A DNA stretch of 24,052 nt from JBBTQZ01 sp038065435. GTDB taxonomy: Bacteria > Patescibacteriota > Minisyncoccia > Phycocordibacterales > WO2-35-19. Location of the stretch: positions 1 through 24,052 of the forward strand of contig JBBTQZ010000005.1 in the NCBI GenBank assembly GCA_038065435.1, given 5' to 3'. Under the pieces are notes generated by a model. It was not told where the DNA came from. It searched no databases and saw nothing but the letters and a program-made list of their open reading frames with translations. A program made the translations under genes and the position numbers. Positions 1 to 6,045 of this stretch are shown here, in pieces; position 1 is the first letter of the stretch; each line of letters begins with the position of its first letter.

Positions 1-45
1 TGATTTGAAAGATATTTTTCGTAATTTTTCGTTGTGATTTCGCAT
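1..45 (-). CDS. Start of a further pilus-operon gene (partial)
   Basis: An ATG lies 10 bases beyond the stop of the preceding pseudopilin gene and opens a frame of 15 codons that runs off the window. The peptide reads MRNHNEKLRKISFKS, a short basic stretch like the leader of a prepilin or the cytoplasmic tail of a pilus membrane protein. The spacing and strand suit the next gene of the pilus operon. The cleavage site itself would lie outside the window, so the identity is a guess. Confidence 0.4.
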   Translation of the reverse strand, partial: MRNHNEKLRKISFKS

Positions 46-55
46 AATTTTCGTA

Positions 56-613
56 TCAAATGTTTAAATCTAGTCTTCTTTGGGTCATTATGGTTTGTAT
101 ATCAAAAATGGATGAAGCCTGCGGATCATTGGCTACCCTACCGCGTATCACGGCAAGTACATATGGTTGTATGTTATCTGTTTTAGATGTACCAAAAGTG
201 TAGAATTGTAACCTGTCGATTATGACATTTGAACCAGTGAGAGCTTTATAACTAGTGCCTCCATTGTCAGAAAATTCTATTTTTGTACCCGTCAATCTGA
301 AAACAAAGGTTTGTCCGGCATAATTTACTGCAAGAAGACTGGCTCCAGTAGTACAATTTTGAAGGACCGTGAGTACTCCGCTAGGGCTTAGGCCACAATG
401 ATAAGTATTGCCGAAACGCACAATACGAGCCATATATTCTACGGAAGCGTTTAAGCTGTCCAAAACATCTTTGTTGCCACGTACTCGCCTACTTATATCT
501 AGTATACTGACTATAGAACCGAGAGAAAGAGCTGTCACTACTATAAAAAGAGCCACCGCCACTATAAGCTCTACGAGTAAAAAACCTTTTTTTTTGTGTT
601 TTTTATGGTACAT
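56..613 (-). CDS. Minor pseudopilin (PilW/GspJ-like)
   Basis: A 185-residue protein with a class III (prepilin) signal: a very basic leader rich in His and Lys, cleavage expected at G10/F11, and Glu at position +5 of the mature protein (FLLVE), followed by about 20 hydrophobic residues that would form the pilin N-terminal helix. PilD in the same operon should cleave and N-methylate it. The rest is a globular pilin-like head with two cysteines (around residues 73 and 87). Minor pseudopilins of this size usually prime pilus assembly or sit at the tip. The gene overlaps the upstream pseudopilin by 11 bases, so the two are probably translationally coupled. The match to PilW/GspJ is by size and position only. 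Confidence 0.8.
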   Translation of the reverse strand: MYHKKHKKKGFLLVELIVAVALFIVVTALSLGSIVSILDISRRVRGNKDVLDSLNASVEYMARIVRFGNTYHCGLSPSGVLTVLQNCTTGASLLAVNYAGQTFVFRLTGTKIEFSDNGGTSYKALTGSNVIIDRLQFYTFGTSKTDNIQPYVLAVIRGRVANDPQASSIFDIQTIMTQRRLDLNI

Positions 614-1271
614 AAGATACTGATACTTGGCCGGTAGCTTCCATTATAACTTTGGTCTCTCCAGACTGTGTGGGGTATTTGAAATAAACTTCCACCGGAG
701 GCACTAGAGGTAAAATAGTCCCTGAAGCACTTAAAAAGTTTACAGTTGGTCGCGGATCAGGCCTTTTAAAAGTGACCGCTATCTGATTGGGACCACTCGC
801 ATCATTTGGCCAACAAAGCCTTACGGCAGAAGAGTTGTAACCACATATTCTATCTATACCTGGAGTGCCTATAATGGTAGTTTCGGTGTAGCAAGAACCG
901 CTATCGCTTTCCGGACTCCCATAAAGACCATTGTTATTTTGATCCACAAAAAAGTGAAATCTGTCTCTGTCGCTCGCGTTTGTAGTTTTGAAAAAGACTC
1001 CATATGAAGGAAAAGATTTGGTACTGTTCGTACTGCAAGTAAATTCTTTCACTCCCAGAGTATAGCTCTGGGCTTTACGAAAATAGAGTACAAGATCATA
1101 AACCTTATCGTCTATCCTAAAACGTTCTTGAAAAGTCTTTTGTCTTATAACCAAGGCAGTGAGAATAATGGTAATAATGGTCATAACGACTATGAGTTCC
1201 GGCAAAGAAAAACCTGTTATTCTTTTGGGAGATTTGGATTTTTTATTTTTAAAATAAAATCGAGAGATCAT
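603..1271 (-). CDS. Minor pseudopilin (GspH/FimT-like) with EF-hand-like loop
   Basis: A 222-residue prepilin. A basic leader ends at G20, cleavage is expected before F21, and the mature start FSLPE carries the conserved Glu5, followed by a hydrophobic helix to about residue 43. The head contains DQNNNGLYGSPE at residues 110-121. This fits the calcium-binding EF-hand loop spacing exactly (Asp1, Asn3, Asn5, Gly6, Glu12), and similar Asp/Asn-rich loops occur in GspH/FimT-type pseudopilins. Four cysteines in the head may form disulfides. The gene overlaps pilD by 23 bases upstream and the next pseudopilin by 11 bases downstream. The likely role is a minor subunit of the pilus tip or priming complex. 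Confidence 0.8.
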   Translation of the reverse strand: MISRFYFKNKKSKSPKRITGFSLPELIVVMTIITIILTALVIRQKTFQERFRIDDKVYDLVLYFRKAQSYTLGVKEFTCSTNSTKSFPSYGVFFKTTNASDRDRFHFFVDQNNNGLYGSPESDSGSCYTETTIIGTPGIDRICGYNSSAVRLCWPNDASGPNQIAVTFKRPDPRPTVNFLSASGTILPLVPPVEVYFKYPTQSGETKVIMEATGQVSVSYVP

Positions 1272-2067
1272 TTAAATGAAGTAAGTCTAATTCAATACAA
1301 AGACTAATAGCAGTACCTAAAGAAAGAAACGGGCCAAAAGGTACTTCAGACTTCATTGTAAGTTTTTTCTTTGATACATACAATGCAAAAAGGGCATAAA
1401 GAGCTCCGATCCAAAAGGCCAGAAATATAGCAGAAACTCCGTTTGAAATACCAAGCAAAAACCCCATGACAGCAATGTATTTTACATCCCCTAGTCCAAG
1501 CCAGCGACCACGAGAAATTAGAAACAACAAAAGAAAAGGCAAAGCAAGAATGACGCCGGAAAGAAAGGCGAGTATTAAGGGGTAAGGGTTAAGGGATAAG
1601 GTAGAAATAGAATTATAGGTAAAAGAAAAAAGAAAAAGAATGATTAGGAAAGAGTTGGGGATTATGAAGTGGCGAAGGTCGTAAAGGGTGATGAGAAAGA
1701 GGATAGAAAAAATAGCAATTAAAACAAAATATTGAATTAAGAAGTAAGAATTAAGAATTAAGGAAAAATCAGATCCAATTAAACCAATTTTTACAGCGGC
1801 AAGTATAGACAGAGACCCCATTACAATTTCTACTATAAACGCTTCTCTGGGTATCCTGCTCCCACAATATCTGCATCTACCCTTGAGAAACAGAAAGGAG
1901 AGTACGGGAAAAAGATCAATTATTCTTAACTTTTCATTGCAAGAAAAGCAAAAAGATTTACCTTGCCACCACGGAAGCCCAGTATTATAGCGATCAGCGA
2001 TCACATTCAAAAAGCTCCCCAAAGCTGCGCCAAACAAAAATATAAGAATATCAAATAAATATTGCAT
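1249..2067 (-). CDS. pilD: Prepilin peptidase / N-methyltransferase PilD
   Basis: This membrane aspartyl protease removes the leader from prepilins and methylates the new N-terminus. At 272 residues it is about full length. The N-terminal DiS_P_DiS domain has the two zinc cysteine pairs (C40/C43 and C65/C68). The catalytic aspartates are D130 (in ITLYDLRHFIIPN) and D194 (in the GLGDVK motif). About seven or eight hydrophobic segments are visible. It sits 3 bases after the second prepilin and overlaps the following pseudopilin, so it is made together with its substrates. Two short segments between the cysteine domain and D194, residues 103-112 and 156-164, are encoded by heptanucleotide repeats (listed separately). 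Confidence 0.95.
   Translation of the reverse strand: MQYLFDILIFLFGAALGSFLNVIADRYNTGLPWWQGKSFCFSCNEKLRIIDLFPVLSFLFLKGRCRYCGSRIPREAFIVEIVMGSLSILAAVKIGLIGSDFSLILNSYFLIQYFVLIAIFSILFLITLYDLRHFIIPNSFLIILFLFSFTYNSISTLSLNPYPLILAFLSGVILALPFLLLFLISRGRWLGLGDVKYIAVMGFLLGISNGVSAIFLAFWIGALYALFALYVSKKKLTMKSEVPFGPFLSLGTAISLCIELDLLHLNDLSILF
1575..1602 (+). repeat. Heptanucleotide tandem repeat in pilD, tract A
   Basis: Four 7-base units in a row on the plus strand: TTAAGGG, GTAAGGG, TTAAGGG, ATAAGGT. On the coding strand they specify residues about 156-164 of PilD in a hydrophobic stretch. Because 7 is not a multiple of 3, gain or loss of one unit would shift the reading frame. Confidence 0.75.
1734..1764 (+). 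repeat. Heptanucleotide tandem repeat in pilD, tract B
   Basis: In one phase this is four copies of GAATTAA with one mismatch (1734-1761). Read from 1737 it is TTAAGAA, GTAAGAA, TTAAGAA, TTAAGGA, unit for unit parallel to tract A, with GG replaced by AA. It encodes residues about 103-112 of PilD. Confidence 0.75.
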
Positions 2068-2070
2068 AAA

Positions 2071-2595
2071 TTATGGACAAAAAGGCACATTTGGTGCTGG
2101 TGGATCGTCAGTTATACGAGCCGCTCCAGAGCTGTCAATACACCAATTATCATCAAAATCTCCGACAACTGAAACCAAATCAGCTGAAACTGCAAAGTTA
2201 GAGCCATTGGATCTACAAGTAACACTTACTCCGTCTATATCTTCAACGCTGTCTATCAAATTAGCAATCACCCCATCTTCTTTAAACATCGAGCTGTTGG
2301 CGTTGCAAGAATTGGCATTGTTGCCATAAGATTCGTTGCCCGCTCCACCATAATAAATCGCTGCCGCTCGCCTGATACTGTTTATCTCCATTTTGATACG
2401 AGCATCCACCGCTCGAAGTCTGGCATTATTCATATTGACTATAACGATAACTGAAAGAATGCCGATAATTGCAATAACCACCATTACCTCTATTAGAGTG
2501 AACCCAGCACTGAAAAATGACATCGGCTTCGCCCTTCTGACCTTAGTCAGAACAATGTCATTTTCTAGTGACTGGGTGAAGCCTCTATTACTCAT
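2071..2595 (-). CDS. Type IV prepilin with an unusual long leader
   Basis: A 174-residue pilin. The class III signal is GFTLIEVMVVIAIIGIL: cleavage expected at G31/F32, Glu at +5, then a long hydrophobic helix. The C-terminal part resembles the neighbouring major pilin: both carry a DNWC(V/I)DS(S/T)GA motif and end with a second Cys, suggesting a C-terminal disulfide loop. The leader is 31 residues, far longer than the 10 residues of its paralogue, because an in-frame palindromic element lies inside it. The first residues, MSNRGFT, repeat the GFT of the real cleavage site. An internal Met at residue 25 (start at 2523) would give a short leader MSFFSAG with no basic residue, so the upstream start is preferred. 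No Shine-Dalgarno is visible. The gene follows the terminator of the major pilin. Confidence 0.85.
   Translation of the reverse strand: MSNRGFTQSLENDIVLTKVRRAKPMSFFSAGFTLIEVMVVIAIIGILSVIVIVNMNNARLRAVDARIKMEINSIRRAAAIYYGGAGNESYGNNANSCNANSSMFKEDGVIANLIDSVEDIDGVSVTCRSNGSNFAVSADLVSVVGDFDDNWCIDSSGAARITDDPPAPNVPFCP
2502..2577. repeat. Palindromic element inserted in prepilin gene
   Basis: A 76-base imperfect palindrome. Outer arms are ACCCAG (2502-2507) and CTGGGT (2572-2577); middle arms AAAATGACAT (2514-2523) and ATGTCATTTT (2555-2564), a perfect 10-base match; inner arms TTCTGAC (2535-2541) and GTCAGAA (2546-2552) around a CTTA loop. An 11-base asymmetric insert (2524-2534) can itself fold as GGC-TTC-GCC. 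It encodes residues 7-32 of the prepilin and is flanked by imperfect direct repeats, GGCTTCACC and GGGTTCACT on the coding strand, 78 bases apart. Confidence 0.8.
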
Positions 2596-2630
2596 TCATA
2601 TATTTTAACACAAGAAAGTTATACTAATTG

Positions 2631-2666
2631 TTAATAAAACAAAACTGCCTCATAATAGGCAGTTTT
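2631..2666 (-). terminator. Rho-independent terminator after the major pilin
   Basis: A perfect inverted repeat, AAAACTGCCT (2641-2650) and AGGCAGTTTT (2657-2666), with a 6-base loop. On the minus strand it is followed by TTTTGTTTTATT. It starts 25 bases after the major pilin stop and would separate that transcript from the second prepilin and pilD. Confidence 0.85.
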
Positions 2667-2690
2667 GATAATTAGCAACTAGTCAAGATT

Positions 2691-3161
2691 TTAACATACA
2701 GTATCACCGTTTGCTAATGGTGCGTCTATAAATTTAGATGCTCCAGTAGAGTCTACACACCAGTTATCATTAGTACCAGCTGGTGTGCCGGGTAATACCG
2801 CAGAAACTCCGTAAGATCCAGACCCAGTACTTAGTGACTGACAAGAAAGAGTAGCTCCTGTTGGGTAATTTGTTTGAGTAGTGTAAGTCACCATACCAGA
2901 AGCACTATCGGCAAACATGTTTACAGCAGTACCTCCAGTACAAGCAGTATTGGTAGCTCCATAGTTACCAGCTGTGTCATAAAAGAGTTCTGCAGCAGCA
3001 CGAAGACCGGCAAGTTGAGATTTGACTTTGGCGTCATTACCTCTTCCTCTTGCTGTGTTTAGGGAAGCGAGGACGACAGAAGAAAGAATACCGATAATAG
3101 CAATGACCACAAGAAGCTCAATCAAGGTAAAACCTTTTTCTTTATTTGTGAATTTAAACAT
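2691..3161 (-). CDS. Major type IV pilin precursor
   Basis: A 156-residue prepilin with a consensus class III signal: leader MFKFTNKEKG, cleavage before F11, mature start FTLIELLVVIAIIGIL with Glu5. The small Gly/Ser/Thr/Ala-rich head has two cysteines near the middle and two near the end (in DNWCVDSTGA and the final C), consistent with a disulfide-bounded D region. It is the most canonical and compact pilin here and has its own leader region and a strong terminator, so it is the best candidate for the bulk pilus subunit. That ranking is inferred. No clear Shine-Dalgarno precedes the ATG. The 185-base upstream gap is structured (see separate entries). Confidence 0.9.
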   Translation of the reverse strand: MFKFTNKEKGFTLIELLVVIAIIGILSSVVLASLNTARGRGNDAKVKSQLAGLRAAAELFYDTAGNYGATNTACTGGTAVNMFADSASGMVTYTTQTNYPTGATLSCQSLSTGSGSYGVSAVLPGTPAGTNDNWCVDSTGASKFIDAPLANGDTVC

Positions 3162-3188
3162 TATATTTAAGGATTAATAATTGTAAAT

Positions 3189-3290
3189 CTCTCTCGAGAG
3201 AGTAGCTTATGCAATCGACCCAGCCGTTGAAAATTATATTTTCAACGGAGCCATATAATAAGCCCCTTTTGCTAATAAGCCTGTAAGCTA
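3189..3290 (-). other. Structured leader region upstream of the major pilin
   Basis: Three inverted repeats lie in the 185-base gap between pilC and the pilin. TAAGCTA (3284-3290) and TAGCTTA (3203-3209) could close a long stem. CCGTTGAAAAT/ATTTTCAACGG (3224-3234 and 3238-3248) forms an 11-pair hairpin with a 3-base loop. CTCTCTCGAGAGAG (3189-3202) is a self-complementary hairpin nearer the start codon. GGGGC/GCTCC could form an alternative stem that competes for the CC of the 11-pair hairpin. No U-tract follows the hairpins, so they are not simple terminators. It could be a regulatory RNA leader, an mRNA stabiliser, or the processed 3' end of the pilT-pilC transcript. I cannot match it to a known riboswitch. 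Confidence 0.5.
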
Positions 3291-3295
3291 TTATA
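3290..3295 (-). promoter_or_regulatory. Candidate -10 box for the major pilin
   Basis: The minus strand shows a perfect TATAAT in the context TTGTTTATAATAGC. No good -35 box is visible 16-18 bases upstream. Transcription from here would begin near 3283 and give a leader of about 120 bases containing the 11-pair hairpin but not the outer TAAGCTA arm. Confidence 0.4.
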
Positions 3296-3346
3296 AACAA
3301 TCTAAAATTTAAGATACTTCCACTTGTGGATATCTTTCATTGGCTA

Positions 3347-4555
3347 CTATATGGAACCAGCTATGTTGTAGATGGGCATAAGCACAGAAGCAAGAAGTAT
3401 GCCCACTCCAACACCTAGAACCACTATCATAACTGGCTCTATAAGACTCACCAGAGTGTCCACAGCATTCATAACTTCTCTCTGGTAAAAGGTAGCCATA
3501 GTTTTCAGTATATTCCCTGTCTCCCCCGATTCTTCCCCCACCTTTATCATCTGCACCAAAATACGAGGCATATCGTCGCTATCGCCCAAAGCTTCAGAAA
3601 GAGGTTTACCAGCCTTTACTTGGATAAGGGCCCCTTCTAGAAGATCTTTATATCTTTGATTATCAATAACAGAGGCTGTCACTTCTATCGCCTTAAGCAT
3701 AGGGATACCAGAAGAAACCATAGTGCTCATGTTATCAGCAAAACGCGATACATAAAGCTTGCGATAAAGATCTCCTACGTACGGTACAAAAAGTCTGGCA
3801 TTGGATATCCAAGCTCTACCCTCTGGTGTGCGCATATACCAAATAGAAAGTATAACGAAAAGTACTAAACCCATTATTATAAATATATAACCATTGACAA
3901 AGAAATCGCTGACAGTAAAAACCATTTTTGTATAAAACGGCACTTCTTGCCCTGAATCTTTAATTATAGCGCCTATTTTGGGCACTATAACAGTAAACAT
4001 CAACACCATCACAGCAATGAAGGTAAAGATGACAAAAGCTGGGTAAATAAGAGCATTTTTGGCTTTGGTAGTAACCTCGTAAGTTCTATCCAAATAATCA
4101 GCTAAATAAGAAAAAGTTTTGTCTATTTTGCCAGATTCTTCGCCAGAACGAACCATGTTTACATAAAAATCAGAGAAGACATCTGGATGTTTTGAAAGTG
4201 AACCAGATATAGAATTACCCCCCTGCAGATCATCTACTACTTGAAAAAGCTTTTTTCTTAATTTCGGATTCTCTGCCTCTGAAGCTATAAGAGTAAAGAC
4301 CCTCAGGGCAGAGACTTGAGCTTCAAACAAAGTGGAAATCTGTCTTGAGAGTATAACTATGTCTTTGTTTGATACTTTATTAAAAAAGGATATTCGGCTG
4401 AGTAAATTACTGTTTCCCTCTTGCCTTTCTTTTATAGACGATATGATCAAGCTTCTCTTTTGAAGGATATTTATGGCATTATCTACATTGAAGGCTTCTA
4501 ATTCGCCTTTTTCTGTATTTCCGGATTGATTTATAGCTTTGTATACGAAAAGCAT
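3347..4555 (-). CDS. pilC: Type IV pilus platform protein PilC
   Basis: A 402-residue inner-membrane platform protein of the PilC/GspF family, the usual length. It has a short N-terminal region (LFVYKAINQSGNTEKGELEA), then two GspF domains: the first at about residues 65-190 (starting ILSRQISTLFEAQVSALRVF), the second at about 268-395 (starting YVSRFADNMSTMVSSGIPML). Each carries the GEESG motif (MVRSGEESGKID and MIKVGEESGETG). Hydrophobic segments lie at about 167-190, 220-240 and 375-395. PilC couples the PilB and PilT motors to pilin insertion or removal. It starts 4 bases after pilT and is the last gene before the pilin leader region. Confidence 0.96.
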   Translation of the reverse strand: MLFVYKAINQSGNTEKGELEAFNVDNAINILQKRSLIISSIKERQEGNSNLLSRISFFNKVSNKDIVILSRQISTLFEAQVSALRVFTLIASEAENPKLRKKLFQVVDDLQGGNSISGSLSKHPDVFSDFYVNMVRSGEESGKIDKTFSYLADYLDRTYEVTTKAKNALIYPAFVIFTFIAVMVLMFTVIVPKIGAIIKDSGQEVPFYTKMVFTVSDFFVNGYIFIIMGLVLFVILSIWYMRTPEGRAWISNARLFVPYVGDLYRKLYVSRFADNMSTMVSSGIPMLKAIEVTASVIDNQRYKDLLEGALIQVKAGKPLSEALGDSDDMPRILVQMIKVGEESGETGNILKTMATFYQREVMNAVDTLVSLIEPVMIVVLGVGVGILLASVLMPIYNIAGSI

Positions 4556-4559
4556 GAGT

Positions 4560-5609
4560 TTATAGCATTTTTTCTAATGTCCGAGGATTGTTGGAATATA
4601 AATAAGCATTTTCTACTGTTATATCTCCAGACTGTACTCTGCCGACTAAACATCTATTGAAGTCTATCATTCCTTCTTGAGAACTGGTCTCTATTACTGT
4701 ACCTATCTCGTGAGTTCTTTTGTCGCGAATCAGATTGCTGACAGCTGCATTATTGATAAGGAGCTCAAAACACGGCACTAAACCACCGGAAATACGCGGT
4801 ACGAGCCTTTGAGAGAAAATGCCTGAGAGCGATGATGCTAGCTGCAGACGAATTTGGTTTTGTTGGTTTGGAGGAAAGGAGTCCAAGATACGATCTACAG
4901 ATTGAGCGGCATTGTTGGTATGCAAAGTAGAGAAAACAAGATGGCCTGTCTCGGCAGCACTCACTGCTGTAGCCATAGTTTCTGGGTCTCTCATTTCTCC
5001 GACCATTATCACATTTACATCTGCCCTAAACGAATCATGCAGACCTCTTGCAAAACTCGGAGTGTCCAGACCTACTTCTCTTTGATGAATGATGGATTTG
5101 TTTTGAGTGAAGAGATATTCTATCGGATCTTCCACTGTAATTATATTTTCTAATCTATCGTTATTTATGATCTCCACAAGAGAAGCCAGAGTAGTAGATT
5201 TACCATTTCCAGTAGGTCCAACCACTAAGAAAAACCCCGCTTTCATTCTAGCAAAATTTTCAAGTGTTTCAGGCAGGTTTAGTTCAGCTAAAGTTGGTAT
5301 TTTCTTGGGAATATGTCTAAAAGCTAAGCATATTTTCTGGCTATCCATAAACGCATGAGATCTGAAGCGCTCTCCTTTGTGTACATAAGCAAAATCGGCG
5401 CTTTGTCTTTTATCAAAAAGTACTTTGCGATCTTCATTCAAAACAAGAGAGAGTATCTTTTCTGCTTCTTGTTTGGTCAGTGCTAGGTATTTAGAAAGAG
5501 GCACCAAAGTACCGGCCACTCTTATATAAGGCACTCTGCTCTCAGATAAATGCAGATCAGAGGCACCTTCTTTTACCACCAGATCAATCAGAGTATCCAA
5601 ATCTACCAT
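4560..5609 (-). CDS. pilT: Pilus retraction ATPase PilT
   Basis: A 349-residue hexameric secretion ATPase, full length for PilT. Walker A is GPTGNGKST (around residues 130-138), Walker B VIMVGEMRD (around 202), and the His box TGHLVFSTLHTNNA follows. Near the C-terminus, NLIRDKRTHEI corresponds to the AIRNLIRE retraction motif specific to PilT. The N-terminus has the PilT-type ASDLHL start. Hydrolysis drives pilus disassembly, as in twitching and DNA uptake. It is separated from the receiver gene upstream by 1 base and from pilC by 4, so it belongs to one transcription unit. Confidence 0.96.
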   Translation of the reverse strand: MVDLDTLIDLVVKEGASDLHLSESRVPYIRVAGTLVPLSKYLALTKQEAEKILSLVLNEDRKVLFDKRQSADFAYVHKGERFRSHAFMDSQKICLAFRHIPKKIPTLAELNLPETLENFARMKAGFFLVVGPTGNGKSTTLASLVEIINNDRLENIITVEDPIEYLFTQNKSIIHQREVGLDTPSFARGLHDSFRADVNVIMVGEMRDPETMATAVSAAETGHLVFSTLHTNNAAQSVDRILDSFPPNQQNQIRLQLASSLSGIFSQRLVPRISGGLVPCFELLINNAAVSNLIRDKRTHEIGTVIETSSQEGMIDFNRCLVGRVQSGDITVENAYLYSNNPRTLEKML

Positions 5610-5610
5610 C

Positions 5611-6009
5611 TTATTTTTTATTAGATTTATTTATAATACCAAGCGTTTGTTCCACCACTTCCGAAGGGGTATTGGAAGCTTTGACAATATACCCTGCTAT
5701 ATTTAGTTTTTTGGCATGCTCCATATCATCCCCTTCGCTCTGATTAGTAAGCATGACAATCGGTATTTTGGGGGCAAAATTTTCTTTTCTTATTCGCTCA
5801 AGAACTTCTATACCATTTATCTCAGGTAAAACTATATCTAGTAGGATCAGATCTGCCACCTCTTTTGCTTGTAATTTATCCAATAATTCTTTCCCCGATT
5901 TACAAGCTACCACCTCCACCCCTTCCTTATTGAACTTGCCGACATACATATCCAACAAAAAATCATCATCGTCTACTATTATAATTTTATATTTTTTTGT
6001 ATCTGACAT
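5611..6009 (-). CDS. Stand-alone response regulator receiver protein
   Basis: A 132-residue CheY-like receiver domain with no output domain. Visible key residues are the acidic pair D13/D14, phospho-acceptor D58 (in LLDIVLP), T88 (MLTNQ) and K110 (YIVKA), so it should be phosphorylatable. It lies between pilB and pilT, 1 base from pilT. By analogy with PilG/PilH-type regulators it may tune the extension or retraction motor by protein contact; this is inferred from position. No histidine kinase is in the window. A perfect TATAAT on the minus strand at 6017-6022 could serve as an internal -10 box, but no -35 box is seen. Confidence 0.93.
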   Translation of the reverse strand: MSDTKKYKIIIVDDDDFLLDMYVGKFNKEGVEVVACKSGKELLDKLQAKEVADLILLDIVLPEINGIEVLERIRKENFAPKIPIVMLTNQSEGDDMEHAKKLNIAGYIVKASNTPSEVVEQTLGIINKSNKK

Positions 6010-6045
6010 AATTGAGATTATACACTCCCCAGTGTTTCAAATCCA

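Noticed and set aside
1575..1602. TTAAGGG repeats as a telomere-like or linear-replicon end.
   Set aside because: They lie inside an intact conserved gene with only four units and no terminal structure.
3224..3248. The 11-pair hairpin as the terminator of the pilT-pilC transcript.
   Set aside because: It is not followed by a U-tract on the minus strand and lies about 100 bases after the pilC stop.
3203..3290. Possible c-di-GMP riboswitch or tRNA-like element before the major pilin (ACAGG, GCAAAA and GGGTCGATTGC look superficially suggestive).
   Set aside because: The conserved GEMM-I core and tetraloop receptor cannot be aligned, and no acceptor, D or anticodon arms fit around the T-arm-like string. 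It is reported only as an unassigned structured leader.
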